From Micrococcaceae bacterium RIT 802 (GTDB taxonomy: Bacteria; Actinomycetota; Actinomycetes; Actinomycetales; Micrococcaceae), in the NCBI GenBank assembly GCA_016892645.1, contig JAFEMX010000007.1, positions 1 to 64,000 of the forward strand: a stretch of DNA of 64,000 bases, given 5' to 3'. Below are positions 43,783-53,267 of the stretch, piece after piece. The first letter of the stretch is position 1, and every line of letters starts with the position of its first letter. A program made the translations under genes and the position numbers. Under the pieces are notes generated by a model. The model searched no databases and had not been told where the DNA came from. It saw only the letters and a list, made by a program, of their open reading frames with translations.

Positions 43783-45036
43783 ATGAACACCTCCCCCGAC
43801 ACCCTGACCGGCGCCGACCTGGACGCGGCCGATCCGCTGGCGTCCTACCGCGACCGCTTCCTCGTTCCCGAGCACGACCCGGCCCACCCGCTCACCGCCT
43901 ACCTGGACGGCAACTCGCTGGGCCGCCCGCTGGCCGCGACGGCGGAACGCCTCGCCACGTTCGTGCGCACCGAATGGGGTGCCGGGCTGATCCGCAGCTG
44001 GGACGAGAAGTGGATGGACGAGCCCACGGTCCTCGGTGACCGGCTCGGCGACGTCGTCCTCGGCGCCGGGCCCGGGCAGGTGCTCGTCGGCGATTCCACG
44101 TCGGTCCTGCTCTACAAGGCCCTGCGCGCCGCCCTGGACCACCAGCAGGCAGCCGACCCGGCCCGCTGCGACATCGTCATCGATGCGGGCAACTTCCCCA
44201 CCGACCGCTTCATCGTCGAGGGCATCGCGGCCGAACGCGGAGCCACGCTGCGCTGGATCACCCCGGATCCGGATGCCGGGGTGACCACCGCGGACCTGGA
44301 CCAGGTGCTGTCCGGGAGCACCGCCGTCGTGCTGTTGAGCCACATCGCGTACCGTTCGGGCTACCTGGCCGACGCGGCGGCCATCACCGCGCGCGTCAAG
44401 GCCGCCGGTGCCCTCATGGTCTGGGACCTGTGCCATTCGGTCGGTTCCGTGCCCCTGCACCTGGACGACTGGGGCGTCGACCTGGCCGTCGGCTGCACCT
44501 ACAAGTACCTCAACGGCGGCCCCGGCTCCCCGGCCCTGGCCTATGTGCGCTCGGGGCTGCAGTCGAGTCTGCGCCAGCCGATCTGGGGGTGGATGGGGGC
44601 GGCCGACCCCTTCGGGATGACCGCGGCGTACGAGCCGGCGGGCAACATCCGCCGCTTCATCACCGGCACCCCGCCCATCCTGGCGATGCAGCCGCTCAAG
44701 GACATGGTCGAGCTGATCTCCGAGGCCGGCATGGACGCCGTGCGGGCCAAATCGGTGGCGCTGACCGAGCACGCCATCCGGCTGGCCGACGAACGCCTGG
44801 TCCCGCTGGGCGCCCGGCTGGCCAGCCCGCGCGATGCTGCCTGGCGCGGTTCGCACATCACGGTGGACCACGACCGCTTCGCCGAGGTCACCGCACGCCT
44901 GTGGGAGCTCGGGGTCATCCCCGACTTCCGGCCCCCGAACGGGCTGCGCATCGGCCTGTCGCCGCTGAGCACCAGCTTCGCGGAGCTCGAGGCGGGAATC
45001 GACGCGATCGCCACCGCCCTGGCCGAGATGGAATGA
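43783..45036 (+). CDS. kynU: Kynureninase
   Basis: A 417-residue PLP enzyme cleaving kynurenine to anthranilate and alanine. Seen: AYLDGNSLGRPL (about 44-55), VIDAGNFPTDRFI, VWDLCHSVGSVPLH (aspartate for the PLP ring nitrogen) and GCTYKYLNGGPGSPAL with the Schiff-base lysine (about 243). Follows kynA by 17 bases and overlaps the regulator gene by four (ATGA). The anthranilate formed could feed tryptophan recycling or catabolism. Confidence 0.95.
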   Translation: MNTSPDTLTGADLDAADPLASYRDRFLVPEHDPAHPLTAYLDGNSLGRPLAATAERLATFVRTEWGAGLIRSWDEKWMDEPTVLGDRLGDVVLGAGPGQVLVGDSTSVLLYKALRAALDHQQAADPARCDIVIDAGNFPTDRFIVEGIAAERGATLRWITPDPDAGVTTADLDQVLSGSTAVVLLSHIAYRSGYLADAAAITARVKAAGALMVWDLCHSVGSVPLHLDDWGVDLAVGCTYKYLNGGPGSPALAYVRSGLQSSLRQPIWGWMGAADPFGMTAAYEPAGNIRRFITGTPPILAMQPLKDMVELISEAGMDAVRAKSVALTEHAIRLADERLVPLGARLASPRDAAWRGSHITVDHDRFAEVTARLWELGVIPDFRPPNGLRIGLSPLSTSFAELEAGIDAIATALAEME

Positions 45037-45875
45037 GCGCCGTCCTCGACGACATGGACTCCCGCCCCGGGAGCACCACGTCGTTGCTGCGCACCATCAT
45101 CGGACTCTACCTGCGCGACGCCGGCGGCTGGATGTCCTCCGCCCAGCTGCTCGACCTGATGGAGGCCGTCGGGGTGTCCGCGGCCCTGGCGCGTACCGCC
45201 CTGACCCGGCTGCGCAAGAAGGCAGTGCTCGACGCCGAGGCACGCGAGGGCATCCCCGGCTACGCCGTGGGGGCGCGGGCACGCCACATGCTCGACCGCG
45301 GGGACCGGCGGATCCACCAGCCCCGCGCCATGGGACCGGGCGATGCCTGGTGCCTGGTGTCCTTCACCATCCCCGAATCCGAGCGCGGGCTGCGGCACCA
45401 GCTGCGCCGGCGGCTGCATTGGATCGGCTGCGGGACGGTCGGGCCGGGCCTGTGGATCTGTCCGGACTACCTGCGGCCCGAGGTCGAGGAGATCCTCGAG
45501 GACCTGGGCCTGCGCGGCGCCGCGGTGCTCTTCGTGACCGGTTCCCCCCTGGTGGAGGGAACGCTGCGCGATGCCGTCGCCGGCTGGTGGGACCTGGACG
45601 AGATCGCCGGGCTGCACCGGGACTTCCTGGCCCGCCAGGCCGGTGTTGCCGCCGAGCCGCCGGAGGACGGGGCCACCGCCTTTTCGGCCTATGTCCGCTG
45701 CATCGACAGCTGGCGCATCATCCCCTACGTGGATCCAGGCCTTCCGGCAGAATCCCTGCCCGCGAACTGGCCCGGGGCCGACAGCAGCGCACGCTTCCTC
45801 GCGCTGCGCGATGCCTACCGCCCCGCGGCCCGGGCGTTCGTCGAATCCGTGGTCGGGGTCGTTGCGGACGCCTGA
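45033..45875 (+). CDS. PaaX-family transcriptional regulator
   Basis: A 280-residue regulator of the PaaX type (phenylacetyl-CoA repressor family). N-terminal winged helix (about 18-85; IIGLYLRDAGGWMSSAQLLDLM, ARTALTRLRKKAVL), central domain with WCLVSFTIPESERGLRHQLR (about 105-125) and a C-terminal PaaX domain. Overlaps kynU (ATGA), so most likely controls the kyn operon in response to an aromatic acyl-CoA such as anthraniloyl-CoA; the effector is inference. Confidence 0.88.
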   Translation: MSAVLDDMDSRPGSTTSLLRTIIGLYLRDAGGWMSSAQLLDLMEAVGVSAALARTALTRLRKKAVLDAEAREGIPGYAVGARARHMLDRGDRRIHQPRAMGPGDAWCLVSFTIPESERGLRHQLRRRLHWIGCGTVGPGLWICPDYLRPEVEEILEDLGLRGAAVLFVTGSPLVEGTLRDAVAGWWDLDEIAGLHRDFLARQAGVAAEPPEDGATAFSAYVRCIDSWRIIPYVDPGLPAESLPANWPGADSSARFLALRDAYRPAARAFVESVVGVVADA

Positions 45876-45932
45876 ATGCTCCTTACGCATCAGGCCCCAC
45901 GGATCAGCGTGCGGGCACCGTTAACGACGAAA

Positions 45933-46032
45933 CAGCGGCGGTTCACCGTTGGGGGGAATGGTGAATCGCCGCTGCCGTCATACGGGGACTGGGTCCCCGT
46001 AGCTTGTGGTTCCGGGGCTGGGCCCCGGGACC
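45933..46032. terminator. Three tandem hairpins between convergent kyn operon and rpf gene
   Basis: Hairpin 1: 15-base arms 45933-45947 and 45960-45974 with a single G-U pair. Hairpin 2: ACGGGGAC (45982-45989) and GTCCCCGT (45993-46000), 3-base loop. Hairpin 3: 11-base arms 46008-46018 and 46022-46032, one G-U. All are near-symmetric, so they work on both strands. There is no strong T-tract; together they probably form a bidirectional transcription barrier. Confidence 0.7.
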
Positions 46033-46039
46033 GACCTGC

Positions 46040-46973
<934 letters not shown>

Positions 46974-47207
46974 CCGCACGCCGGGGGCCTACGTCAAACC
47001 AGAGTGTCCCCACATCCGGGCTTCCACAAAATATTGACAATCAAAAACCGCGGAATCCCGGCCATGGATCGACTCCCGGTGACCTTCCTGTGAGTCTTGC
47101 CGCAGACCCCTCACAGGTTCCGATCGTGCGTTCTGCACATCGAAACGGATGCCCGGCGGCCGTTACCTTCGAACGTCGGGCACCCGCAGGTATCCGATTC
47201 GTGACCT
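46974..47207. other. Gene-free stretch upstream of the rpf promoter
   Basis: An AT-rich patch at about 47025-47050 contains ATTGACAAT, whose flanks are partly palindromic. No gene, RNA or repeat was recognised. The rest is ordinary GC-rich spacer before the end of the TIGR01777 gene. Confidence 0.4.
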
Positions 47208-48695
47208 TCAGGACCGTCCCAGGACGTGACGCAGGGCCGACGGCAGGTCCGGATGCCGGAACCCGTATCCGAGCTCCTCGACCCGACGGGACGAGACACG
47301 CTGGTCGGCCTGGACGAGTTCCCGGGCTCCCTGCCGTCCCAGCAGCAGGGCGGGTCCGGCGGCCGGCACGGTCACCCACGCCGGCCGGCCGAGCACGGCG
47401 GCCAGGGTGTCGGCATATTCGCTCCCGTCGACCGGATGCGGAGCCACGGCATTGACCGCCCCGGACACGTGTTCATCCAGCGCGGCATGGGCGAAGATCC
47501 CCACGATGTCATCGATGCCGATCCAGCTCTGCATGCCGGCACCGGCCAGCCGCCCGCCCACACCCGCCATGAACAACGGCAGCATCCGCTGCAGCGCTCC
47601 CCCGGCGGGGCTCTGCACGATCCCCGTGCGGAGGGTGGCCACCCGCACCCCGGCGCGTGCCGCCGGTTCGCAGGACGCCTCCCAGGCGGCGCAGGCATCG
47701 GCGAGGAAATCGGTGCCCGGAGGGCAGTCCTCGGTCAACTCCTCCGGGGTGCCGGGCCGACGGGACTGCGGCGAGGCGCCGTAGTAGCCGATGGCCGAAC
47801 CGCACACGAGGGCGCGTTGGCGTCCGTCCGCGGCAAGGTCGGCCAGCGTGCGCGCGAGCAACGAGGTGCCGGCGGTGCGCGATGCCATGATGCGCTGCTT
47901 GTTGTCGGCGGTGAACCGCCCCCCGATCGGGTGGCCGGCGAGGTGGATGACGACGTCGCATCCGGCCAGCGCTTCGGCGTCGATCCGTCCGGCGTCGGGG
48001 TCCCAGGAGATCTCGTCCCCCGCTGATGCGGGACGGCGGACCAGGCGGAGCACGTCGTGGCCGCCACCGAGCAGCAGGGCCCGCAGCTGGGTTCCGACCA
48101 GGCCTCCGGCCCCGCTGATGGCGATGCGCAGCGGCCCGGGCAGCTGGTGCCTGGAGTGGAAGAGCAGGTCGCCGATGAGCTGGCGTTCACGGTACTCGAA
48201 CATGCGCCCCAGTTCCGCGGCGAAACGTTGCTCGCTCCACCGGGACAGCCGGCCCAGCGGCCGTGACCCGGGCGCCGGCAGGGGAAGCGCGTAGGCGACC
48301 GAGTCGCGCATGATGGTGCCCTCGCCGTCGTCCTCGAAGAGGTGGTCGTGGGTCCACGAGGCCAGCGGGCCCGAGTCCATGACGTCGGTGAATCCGCGTC
48401 CGGGCACGAGGCCGACATGGCGGGCGTGCCAGGGGATCTCGGGGCGCACCCAGCCGGGCAGGTGCAGCGCACCGGCGGCGGAGCCCACGGCGGATCCGAG
48501 TCCGAGTCCGAGGCCTCCCGGGGCGCCGATTCCCAGCACCGCGGTCGAGCCGATCTCCAGTCCGTGATCAGGTTCGCGGCGGACGCTGCCGGCAAAGGGC
48601 GGGCTCAGCCGGGCCAGTGCCCCGGGTCGGGTGAACCAGCGGAACACCTCGTCGCGGGGAAAGGGCAGGCTGGTGGTGAACTCGAAATGGGCCAT
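47208..48695 (-). CDS. SRPBCC-TIGR01777 epimerase-like fusion protein
   Basis: The 495-residue product has an N-terminal SRPBCC/START-like domain (about 1-170; FTTSLPFPRDEVFRWFTRPG). A TIGR01777-type extended SDR domain (about 185-490) has the nucleotide-binding loop IAISGAGGLVGTQLRALLL, CDVVIHLAGHP and YYGASPQSRRPG. Family role is unclear; E. coli YfcH is related. GGAGG precedes the ATG. Start at MAHFEFTTSL chosen over an upstream GTG. Confidence 0.88.
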   Translation of the reverse strand: MAHFEFTTSLPFPRDEVFRWFTRPGALARLSPPFAGSVRREPDHGLEIGSTAVLGIGAPGGLGLGLGSAVGSAAGALHLPGWVRPEIPWHARHVGLVPGRGFTDVMDSGPLASWTHDHLFEDDGEGTIMRDSVAYALPLPAPGSRPLGRLSRWSEQRFAAELGRMFEYRERQLIGDLLFHSRHQLPGPLRIAISGAGGLVGTQLRALLLGGGHDVLRLVRRPASAGDEISWDPDAGRIDAEALAGCDVVIHLAGHPIGGRFTADNKQRIMASRTAGTSLLARTLADLAADGRQRALVCGSAIGYYGASPQSRRPGTPEELTEDCPPGTDFLADACAAWEASCEPAARAGVRVATLRTGIVQSPAGGALQRMLPLFMAGVGGRLAGAGMQSWIGIDDIVGIFAHAALDEHVSGAVNAVAPHPVDGSEYADTLAAVLGRPAWVTVPAAGPALLLGRQGARELVQADQRVSSRRVEELGYGFRHPDLPSALRHVLGRS

Positions 48696-48770
48696 GTGTA
48701 CCTCCGTGACCGAGGCTACGCGACGAGCCCGGGGCACACCACGGGTCCCGTGCCCGTCACGGCCTCGGGG

Positions 48771-49508
48771 CTACAGGACCGCCCCGCCGAGCGAGTGCAG
48801 GGACCAGTACCCGCTGCCGCCGATGACGACGGCGAAACCGGTCAGCCAGATCGCCGAGGGGACGCCGGTGGCACGGGCCAGGATGTAGGCATCCGAACTG
48901 TCCAGCCGCCGTCGCCGGGTGTGCACCGCCGTCACCTTGAACCAGTCCTTCACCGCCCCGACGACCAGGGCGATGCCGAGGGAAACGACGATGTACGCGG
49001 CGACGTCGCGACCGGTGAACAGCACGAGCAGCTGGGCCATCACGGCGCAGCCCACGGCGATGAGGATGCCGACGAGGTTGCGGATGAACAGCAACGCCAC
49101 CAGCAGCAGGAGCGCCCCGAGCGACAAGGCGGCCCCGGCCCACCCCGAACACGCGGCCCAGACCATCGCCGCCCCGGCCACTGCCGGCGCCGGATAACCC
49201 CAGAACCCGGACCAGGCCGCTCCCCCGCGGCCGCGGCCCATGCTCACCGTTTCGCCCGAGTGGTTCAGGTTCAGCCGGATCCCGCGGACCACCCGGCCGG
49301 TCATCAGCGCCGCCAGCGCGTGGCCGAGTTCGTGCACGAAGGTCACATAGAGGCCGAACCAGCGCCAGGTCGCCCACGGGACGGACAGTGCAATGGCGGC
49401 GGCCACGATCAGCACCAGGGTCAGGGCCTCGGCGTGCAGCGAGGGGCCGCGGCTGAAACCGACCAGCAGGGCCTGCCACCAGGAATCGACGGAAATCTGC
49501 TCAAACAT
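48771..49508 (-). CDS. M50-type integral-membrane metalloprotease-like protein
   Basis: The 245-residue protein has about six hydrophobic helices and the zinc-protease motif VTFVHELGHALAAL (HExxH, near 60), followed by GVxxx-type segment TGRVVRGIRLNLNHSG. The second canonical metal ligand region (NxxPxPxLDG) is not evident, so this is the compact M50B-like subgroup of uncertain activity. Start MFEQISVD. Divergent from the SGNH hydrolase. Confidence 0.8.
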   Translation of the reverse strand: MFEQISVDSWWQALLVGFSRGPSLHAEALTLVLIVAAAIALSVPWATWRWFGLYVTFVHELGHALAALMTGRVVRGIRLNLNHSGETVSMGRGRGGAAWSGFWGYPAPAVAGAAMVWAACSGWAGAALSLGALLLLVALLFIRNLVGILIAVGCAVMAQLLVLFTGRDVAAYIVVSLGIALVVGAVKDWFKVTAVHTRRRRLDSSDAYILARATGVPSAIWLTGFAVVIGGSGYWSLHSLGGAVL

Positions 49509-49643
49509 GGCTTCGAGGGTAGGGCACCGGCCTGTGAAATCCCGTCCGCGGGCAATTGTCACACGATTGTCATGTTGGCATGCCCCGCTGCGGGCCGGCG
49601 TTCCCTACGCTGGATAGGTCGCGTCAATACCCAGGAGTAGCCA

Positions 49644-50432
49644 GTGCCCGTTTCCGATTCCGCCACCGATGGCGCAGCCGTCCGCCCGTCGCTCATCAGT
49701 CGCATGTCGGCGCGTCCCCGCCGGGTCGTGGCCGCCGGGTTCGTCCTGCTGGCCGTGGCCGCAGGTGCCACCTATCTGGGCCAGCAGCACCAGCAGCCTC
49801 CCCTGACCTCCGACGGCTTCCCGATGGCGCAGCCGATGGCCGCCGGGGCGCAGGCCCTGGAGTTCGCGGTGGTCGGCGACTCCATCACCGCCGACCACGC
49901 CTACCCCGACCAGGTGGGGCGCCGCATCGTCGGGGAACGCTCCTGGGCGGCGTTCGCCCAACAGCCGGGAACCGCCTTCGTCGGCGGCTGGGCACGCGGC
50001 GGGGCGACCACGGCACAGATGCTCGCGGGCTTCACCCCCGTGCCGGCCGACGTGCTGGTGATGATCGCCGGCACCAACGACATCAAGGCCGGTATCCCGT
50101 TCGAGCAGATCGGTGAGAACATGCGCTCGATCGTCGACGTCGCCGACGTTCCCCGGGTCCTCGTCTCCTCTGTCCCCCCGCGCAACGACTTCCGCGAACG
50201 CACGCTCGAATACAACGCCTGGCTGCACGATTTCGTCGCCGAGCAGGGCTGGGGCTGGATCGACGGCTCCCGCGGACTGCGCGCCGATAACCAGCCGGGC
50301 AGGTACGCCGACGGGCTGACCTACGACGGCGTCCATCCCTCCCGCGAAGGGGCGCAGATCCTCGGTTCGGCGGTGCTCGCCGCGCTGGGCACCCAGCCGA
50401 CGGCCCAGGACGCTCCGGCCACCCTGCCGTAG
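49644..50432 (+). CDS. Membrane-anchored SGNH/GDSL-type hydrolase
   Basis: A 262-residue protein with one N-terminal transmembrane segment (about 27-45). The SGNH blocks are FAVVGDSITAD (block I Ser, about 75), GGWARGGATTAQM (block II Gly), MIAGTNDIKAG (block III Asn) and TYDGVHPSREGAQ (block V Asp and His). Likely an extracytoplasmic esterase or lipase acting on acyl or cell-wall substrates. GTG start with AGGAG. Converges with the sugar porter, only three bases between stops. Confidence 0.88.
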   Translation: MPVSDSATDGAAVRPSLISRMSARPRRVVAAGFVLLAVAAGATYLGQQHQQPPLTSDGFPMAQPMAAGAQALEFAVVGDSITADHAYPDQVGRRIVGERSWAAFAQQPGTAFVGGWARGGATTAQMLAGFTPVPADVLVMIAGTNDIKAGIPFEQIGENMRSIVDVADVPRVLVSSVPPRNDFRERTLEYNAWLHDFVAEQGWGWIDGSRGLRADNQPGRYADGLTYDGVHPSREGAQILGSAVLAALGTQPTAQDAPATLP

Positions 50433-50435
50433 CCG

Positions 50436-51851
50436 CTACTGCATGGACTCCAGTTCCCGGCCCTTGGTCTCCCTGACGAACCGGAAGACGAAGAAGAAGG
50501 ACAGCAGGGCGAACAGGGCATAGAGCCCGTAGGCCAGCACCAGGCTGATCTCCGACAAGGTCGGGAACGTCGTGGTGATCAGGAAGTTCGCCAGCCACTG
50601 GGCCGCCGCGGCGACGGAGAGGGCCACGGCGCGCATCTTGTTGGAGAACATCTCCCCGAGCAGGACCCAGACCACCGGGCCCCAGGTGGCGCCGAACGCG
50701 ACGACGAACAGGTTGGCCGCGATCAGGGCGATGACGCCCCACGGCTCGGGCAGGGACACGTCCTTGCCGGTTCCGGTGGACTGGCTGAAGGCGACGGCCA
50801 TGAGCCCCAGGGCGATGGTCATCCCGGCGGAGCCCCAGAGCAGCAGGGGCTTGCGGCCGACCTTGTCCACCAGGGCGATGGCCACGATGGTCACCAGGAT
50901 GTTGGTGACCGAGGTGATCACGGTGATGGTGAAGGAGTCGGCCTCGGTGAAGCCGACCGAGAGCCACAGGCTGGTCGAGTAGTAGAAGATCACGTTGATG
51001 CCGACGAACTGCTGGAAGACCGAGAGCAGGATGCCGACCCAGACGATGGGCAGCAGCCAGCCCTTGCCGCCCACGAGGTTGCGCAGGCCCTGGTTCTTCT
51101 CGGTGCTGATGGTCGACTTGATGGCGGCGATCTTGTCATCGACCTCGTCTCGGCTCTTGAGCCCGACGACCTCGTGCAGGACCTTGGCGGCCTTGGCCAG
51201 CTGCCCGCGGGCGACCAGGTAGCGCGGGGATTCGGGGATCTGCCAGGCCAGCACGCCGTAGATCACGGCCGGGACGATTCCAGTGAGGAACATCCAGCGC
51301 CAGGCCGAGAGGCCGAACCAGGCTTCTGCGGTCGCGCCACCGGACGAGGTGGCGATGAAAGCGTCGGAGAGCAGGGCGACGAAGATGCCCAACACGATGG
51401 CCATCTGCTGCAGCGAGGCGAGCCGGCCGCGGCTGTGCGCGGGGGCGACCTCGGCGATGTAGGCCGGTGCCAGCACGGAGGCCATGCCGACGCCCAGTCC
51501 GCCGATGAAACGCCAGATGATCAGGTCCACGGCGCTGAAGGCGAAGCCGGATCCGGCGGCCGAAATGGTGAAGAGCGCGGCGGCGACCAGCATGGCGCGC
51601 ACGCGGCCCTGCTTGTCGGCGAAGGGGCCGGCAAACCAGGCGCCGACCATCGCGCCGAGCAGCGCGCACGAGACGGTGAACCCGAGGATCACGCTGCTGA
51701 GGCCGAATTGTTCGGCGATGGCGTCGACCGCGCCGTTGATCACGGCGGAGTCGAATCCGAAGAGGAATCCGCCCAGCGCGGCGACGATGGAAACCATCAC
51801 CACTTTGGTCGGGGTCGAGTCATGTTCGATGGTGGCGCTCATGTTCGCCAT
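50436..51851 (-). CDS. MFS sugar porter
   Basis: A 471-residue 12-helix sugar:H+ symporter of the XylE/GLUT type. Signatures: FGFDSAVINGAVDA, RFIGGLGVGMASVLAP then EVAPAHSRGRL, IPESPRYLVARG, QQFVGINVIFYYST, VDKVGRKPLLLWG and the end RFVRETKGRELE. The start is either ATG 51851 (MANMSAT) or 51842 (MSAT); no Shine-Dalgarno decides. Sugar specificity is not determined. Confidence 0.9.
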   Translation of the reverse strand: MANMSATIEHDSTPTKVVMVSIVAALGGFLFGFDSAVINGAVDAIAEQFGLSSVILGFTVSCALLGAMVGAWFAGPFADKQGRVRAMLVAAALFTISAAGSGFAFSAVDLIIWRFIGGLGVGMASVLAPAYIAEVAPAHSRGRLASLQQMAIVLGIFVALLSDAFIATSSGGATAEAWFGLSAWRWMFLTGIVPAVIYGVLAWQIPESPRYLVARGQLAKAAKVLHEVVGLKSRDEVDDKIAAIKSTISTEKNQGLRNLVGGKGWLLPIVWVGILLSVFQQFVGINVIFYYSTSLWLSVGFTEADSFTITVITSVTNILVTIVAIALVDKVGRKPLLLWGSAGMTIALGLMAVAFSQSTGTGKDVSLPEPWGVIALIAANLFVVAFGATWGPVVWVLLGEMFSNKMRAVALSVAAAAQWLANFLITTTFPTLSEISLVLAYGLYALFALLSFFFVFRFVRETKGRELESMQ

Positions 51852-51920
51852 CGTACGCCCGGCCCCGCGGGAGACGGTAGGCGGAGAGTAGGCTGACAAG
51901 CCCAGATACCAAGGAGAACC

Positions 51921-52223
51921 ATGAGCTCGATCGCCACCGCCACCTTGACCACCGCTGGCCTGATCGGCGGCTTCCAGACCGCCCGCACGACCGGAAGCCG
52001 CCCGCTGGGAGGGGCAGTCCTGGCCGCCACCGGTGCCGCCGCCTTCGCCTCCTGCCGCAAGGACGCCGGAACCGGGCGGGCGGCCGCGGTCACCGCCACC
52101 TACCTGGTGGGCTTTGGCGCCTCCCACCCGCTGGCCAAGAAGATCGGCGCCTGGCCCGCTGTCTACGCGGTGGCCGGCGCGACGGCGCTGACAGCGCTGG
52201 TGCTCGGCCGGCGCACGCGGTAG
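51921..52223 (+). CDS. Small hydrophobic protein, function unknown
   Basis: A 100-residue product with AAGGAG before the ATG. Ala/Gly-rich hydrophobic segments at about 8-22, 28-45, 58-75 and 80-95 suggest a small membrane protein; a single cysteine lies in SCRKDAG. No family recognised. Monocistronic. Confidence 0.65.
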   Translation: MSSIATATLTTAGLIGGFQTARTTGSRPLGGAVLAATGAAAFASCRKDAGTGRAAAVTATYLVGFGASHPLAKKIGAWPAVYAVAGATALTALVLGRRTR

Positions 52224-52313
52224 CCTCGCGCTTCCCTGGCACCGGATCGCCCTGGTGGGCGGTCCGGTGCTTTTTCGTGTCCGCGTAACGGGCGCCTTGC
52301 GGATGACCCAACA

Positions 52314-52375
52314 AATCGCAAGTTTCCTGAACATGAATCAATGCTCTTGCCAGAATCGCAAGTTCTTCCTACAGT
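52314..52375 (+). promoter_or_regulatory. Leaderless promoter and direct-repeat operator of the XRE-TetR regulator
   Basis: TTGCCA (52347-52352), 17-base spacer, TACAGT (52370-52375); the ATG at 52383 falls on the expected +1, with no ribosome site. Direct repeats AATCGCAAGTT occur at 52314-52324 and 52354-52364, exactly 40 bases apart (four helical turns); the second lies in the spacer. A close copy, AAATCGAAAGTTTC, lies at 53206-53219. Confidence 0.6.
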
Positions 52376-52382
52376 GGACGGC

Positions 52383-53267
52383 ATGCCCACTCCCACCACG
52401 CCCTCCGGCCAGCTGCCGAACCGGGCCCGCGACGCGATTCGTGGGTCCGGCCTGCCTCAGCGCCGGATCGCCGAACTGATCGGCCTGGACGAATCGAAGC
52501 TCTCGAAGTCATTGAAGGGCACACGCCGTTTCAACGCCGAGGAGATCACGCAGCTGGCGACCGTGACGGGCGTGACGGCCAACTGGCTCATCTCCGGGTC
52601 CGATGCGACGACCGGGGCCACCACTCCGGCGTCTGCCCGGATGCTACCGACCGTCCACCATGAGGATCGCGAAATGGCGCTCAAGCGGCGCACGATCATC
52701 GAACGGGCGTGGTGGCTATTCGCCGAACAGGGCTACGAATCGGTCCGCATCGCCGACATCGCCCGAGAATGCGGGATGAGTCCGGCCGCTGTCCACTATT
52801 ACTTCCCGGCAAAACGGGAGATTTTCGCCGAGACGCTGCGCTATTCGGTCAAGCTGGCCTTCGACCGCCAGGTGGCCGAGCTCCATGCCGTGACCAACCC
52901 CGTCCTGCGTCTCAAGCGCCTGATCCAGCTCCAGCTTCCGGCTGGATCCCCCGGCCGCGCCGAGTGGTCCATCTGGCTGCAGACCTGGGCCCAGGTGGCC
53001 GTGAACCCGGAAGGCCGCGACAACCACGCCCACGGCTACGCACGCTGGCGCCAAACCGTCTCCGCAATCATCACCGAAGGCCAGGACAGCGGCGACTTCG
53101 GCCCCGGCGACCCGGAGTCCCTGGCCCTGGACGTGACGACCATGATGGACGGACTCGGCATCAAGGTCCTCACCGGAATGCTGACTGTCGATCAGATGTA
53201 CCGGCAAATCGAAAGTTTCATCGACCGCACCATCGCCACCCCGAAGGAGTCCACCCATGAACCGTAA
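52383..53267 (+). CDS. XRE-TetR fusion transcriptional regulator
   Basis: The 294-residue product has two DNA-binding parts. An N-terminal XRE-like HTH (about 8-65) shows [21 protein letters not shown] and [20 protein letters not shown] full TetR unit (about 100-290) has [22 protein letters not shown] and [19 protein letters not shown] as HTH. Its C-terminal ligand domain is TetR-type. Gene overlaps the BKACE start by 11 bases, so it leads and presumably represses the carnitine-type operon. ATG at the predicted transcription start. Confidence 0.85.
   Translation: MPTPTTPSGQLPNRARDAIRGSGLPQRRIAELIGLDESKLSKSLKGTRRFNAEEITQLATVTGVTANWLISGSDATTGATTPASARMLPTVHHEDREMALKRRTIIERAWWLFAEQGYESVRIADIARECGMSPAAVHYYFPAKREIFAETLRYSVKLAFDRQVAELHAVTNPVLRLKRLIQLQLPAGSPGRAEWSIWLQTWAQVAVNPEGRDNHAHGYARWRQTVSAIITEGQDSGDFGPGDPESLALDVTTMMDGLGIKVLTGMLTVDQMYRQIESFIDRTIATPKESTHEP

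Noticed and set aside
48771-49508. Full M50 site-2 protease with complete metal site
   Set aside because: HExxH is present, but the second ligand motif is not evident, so only 'M50-like' is claimed.
51852-52334. N-terminal extension of the sugar porter gene to 52334
   Set aside because: The added sequence is Arg/Gly/Ala-rich, lacks porter features and overlaps a real small gene on the other strand.
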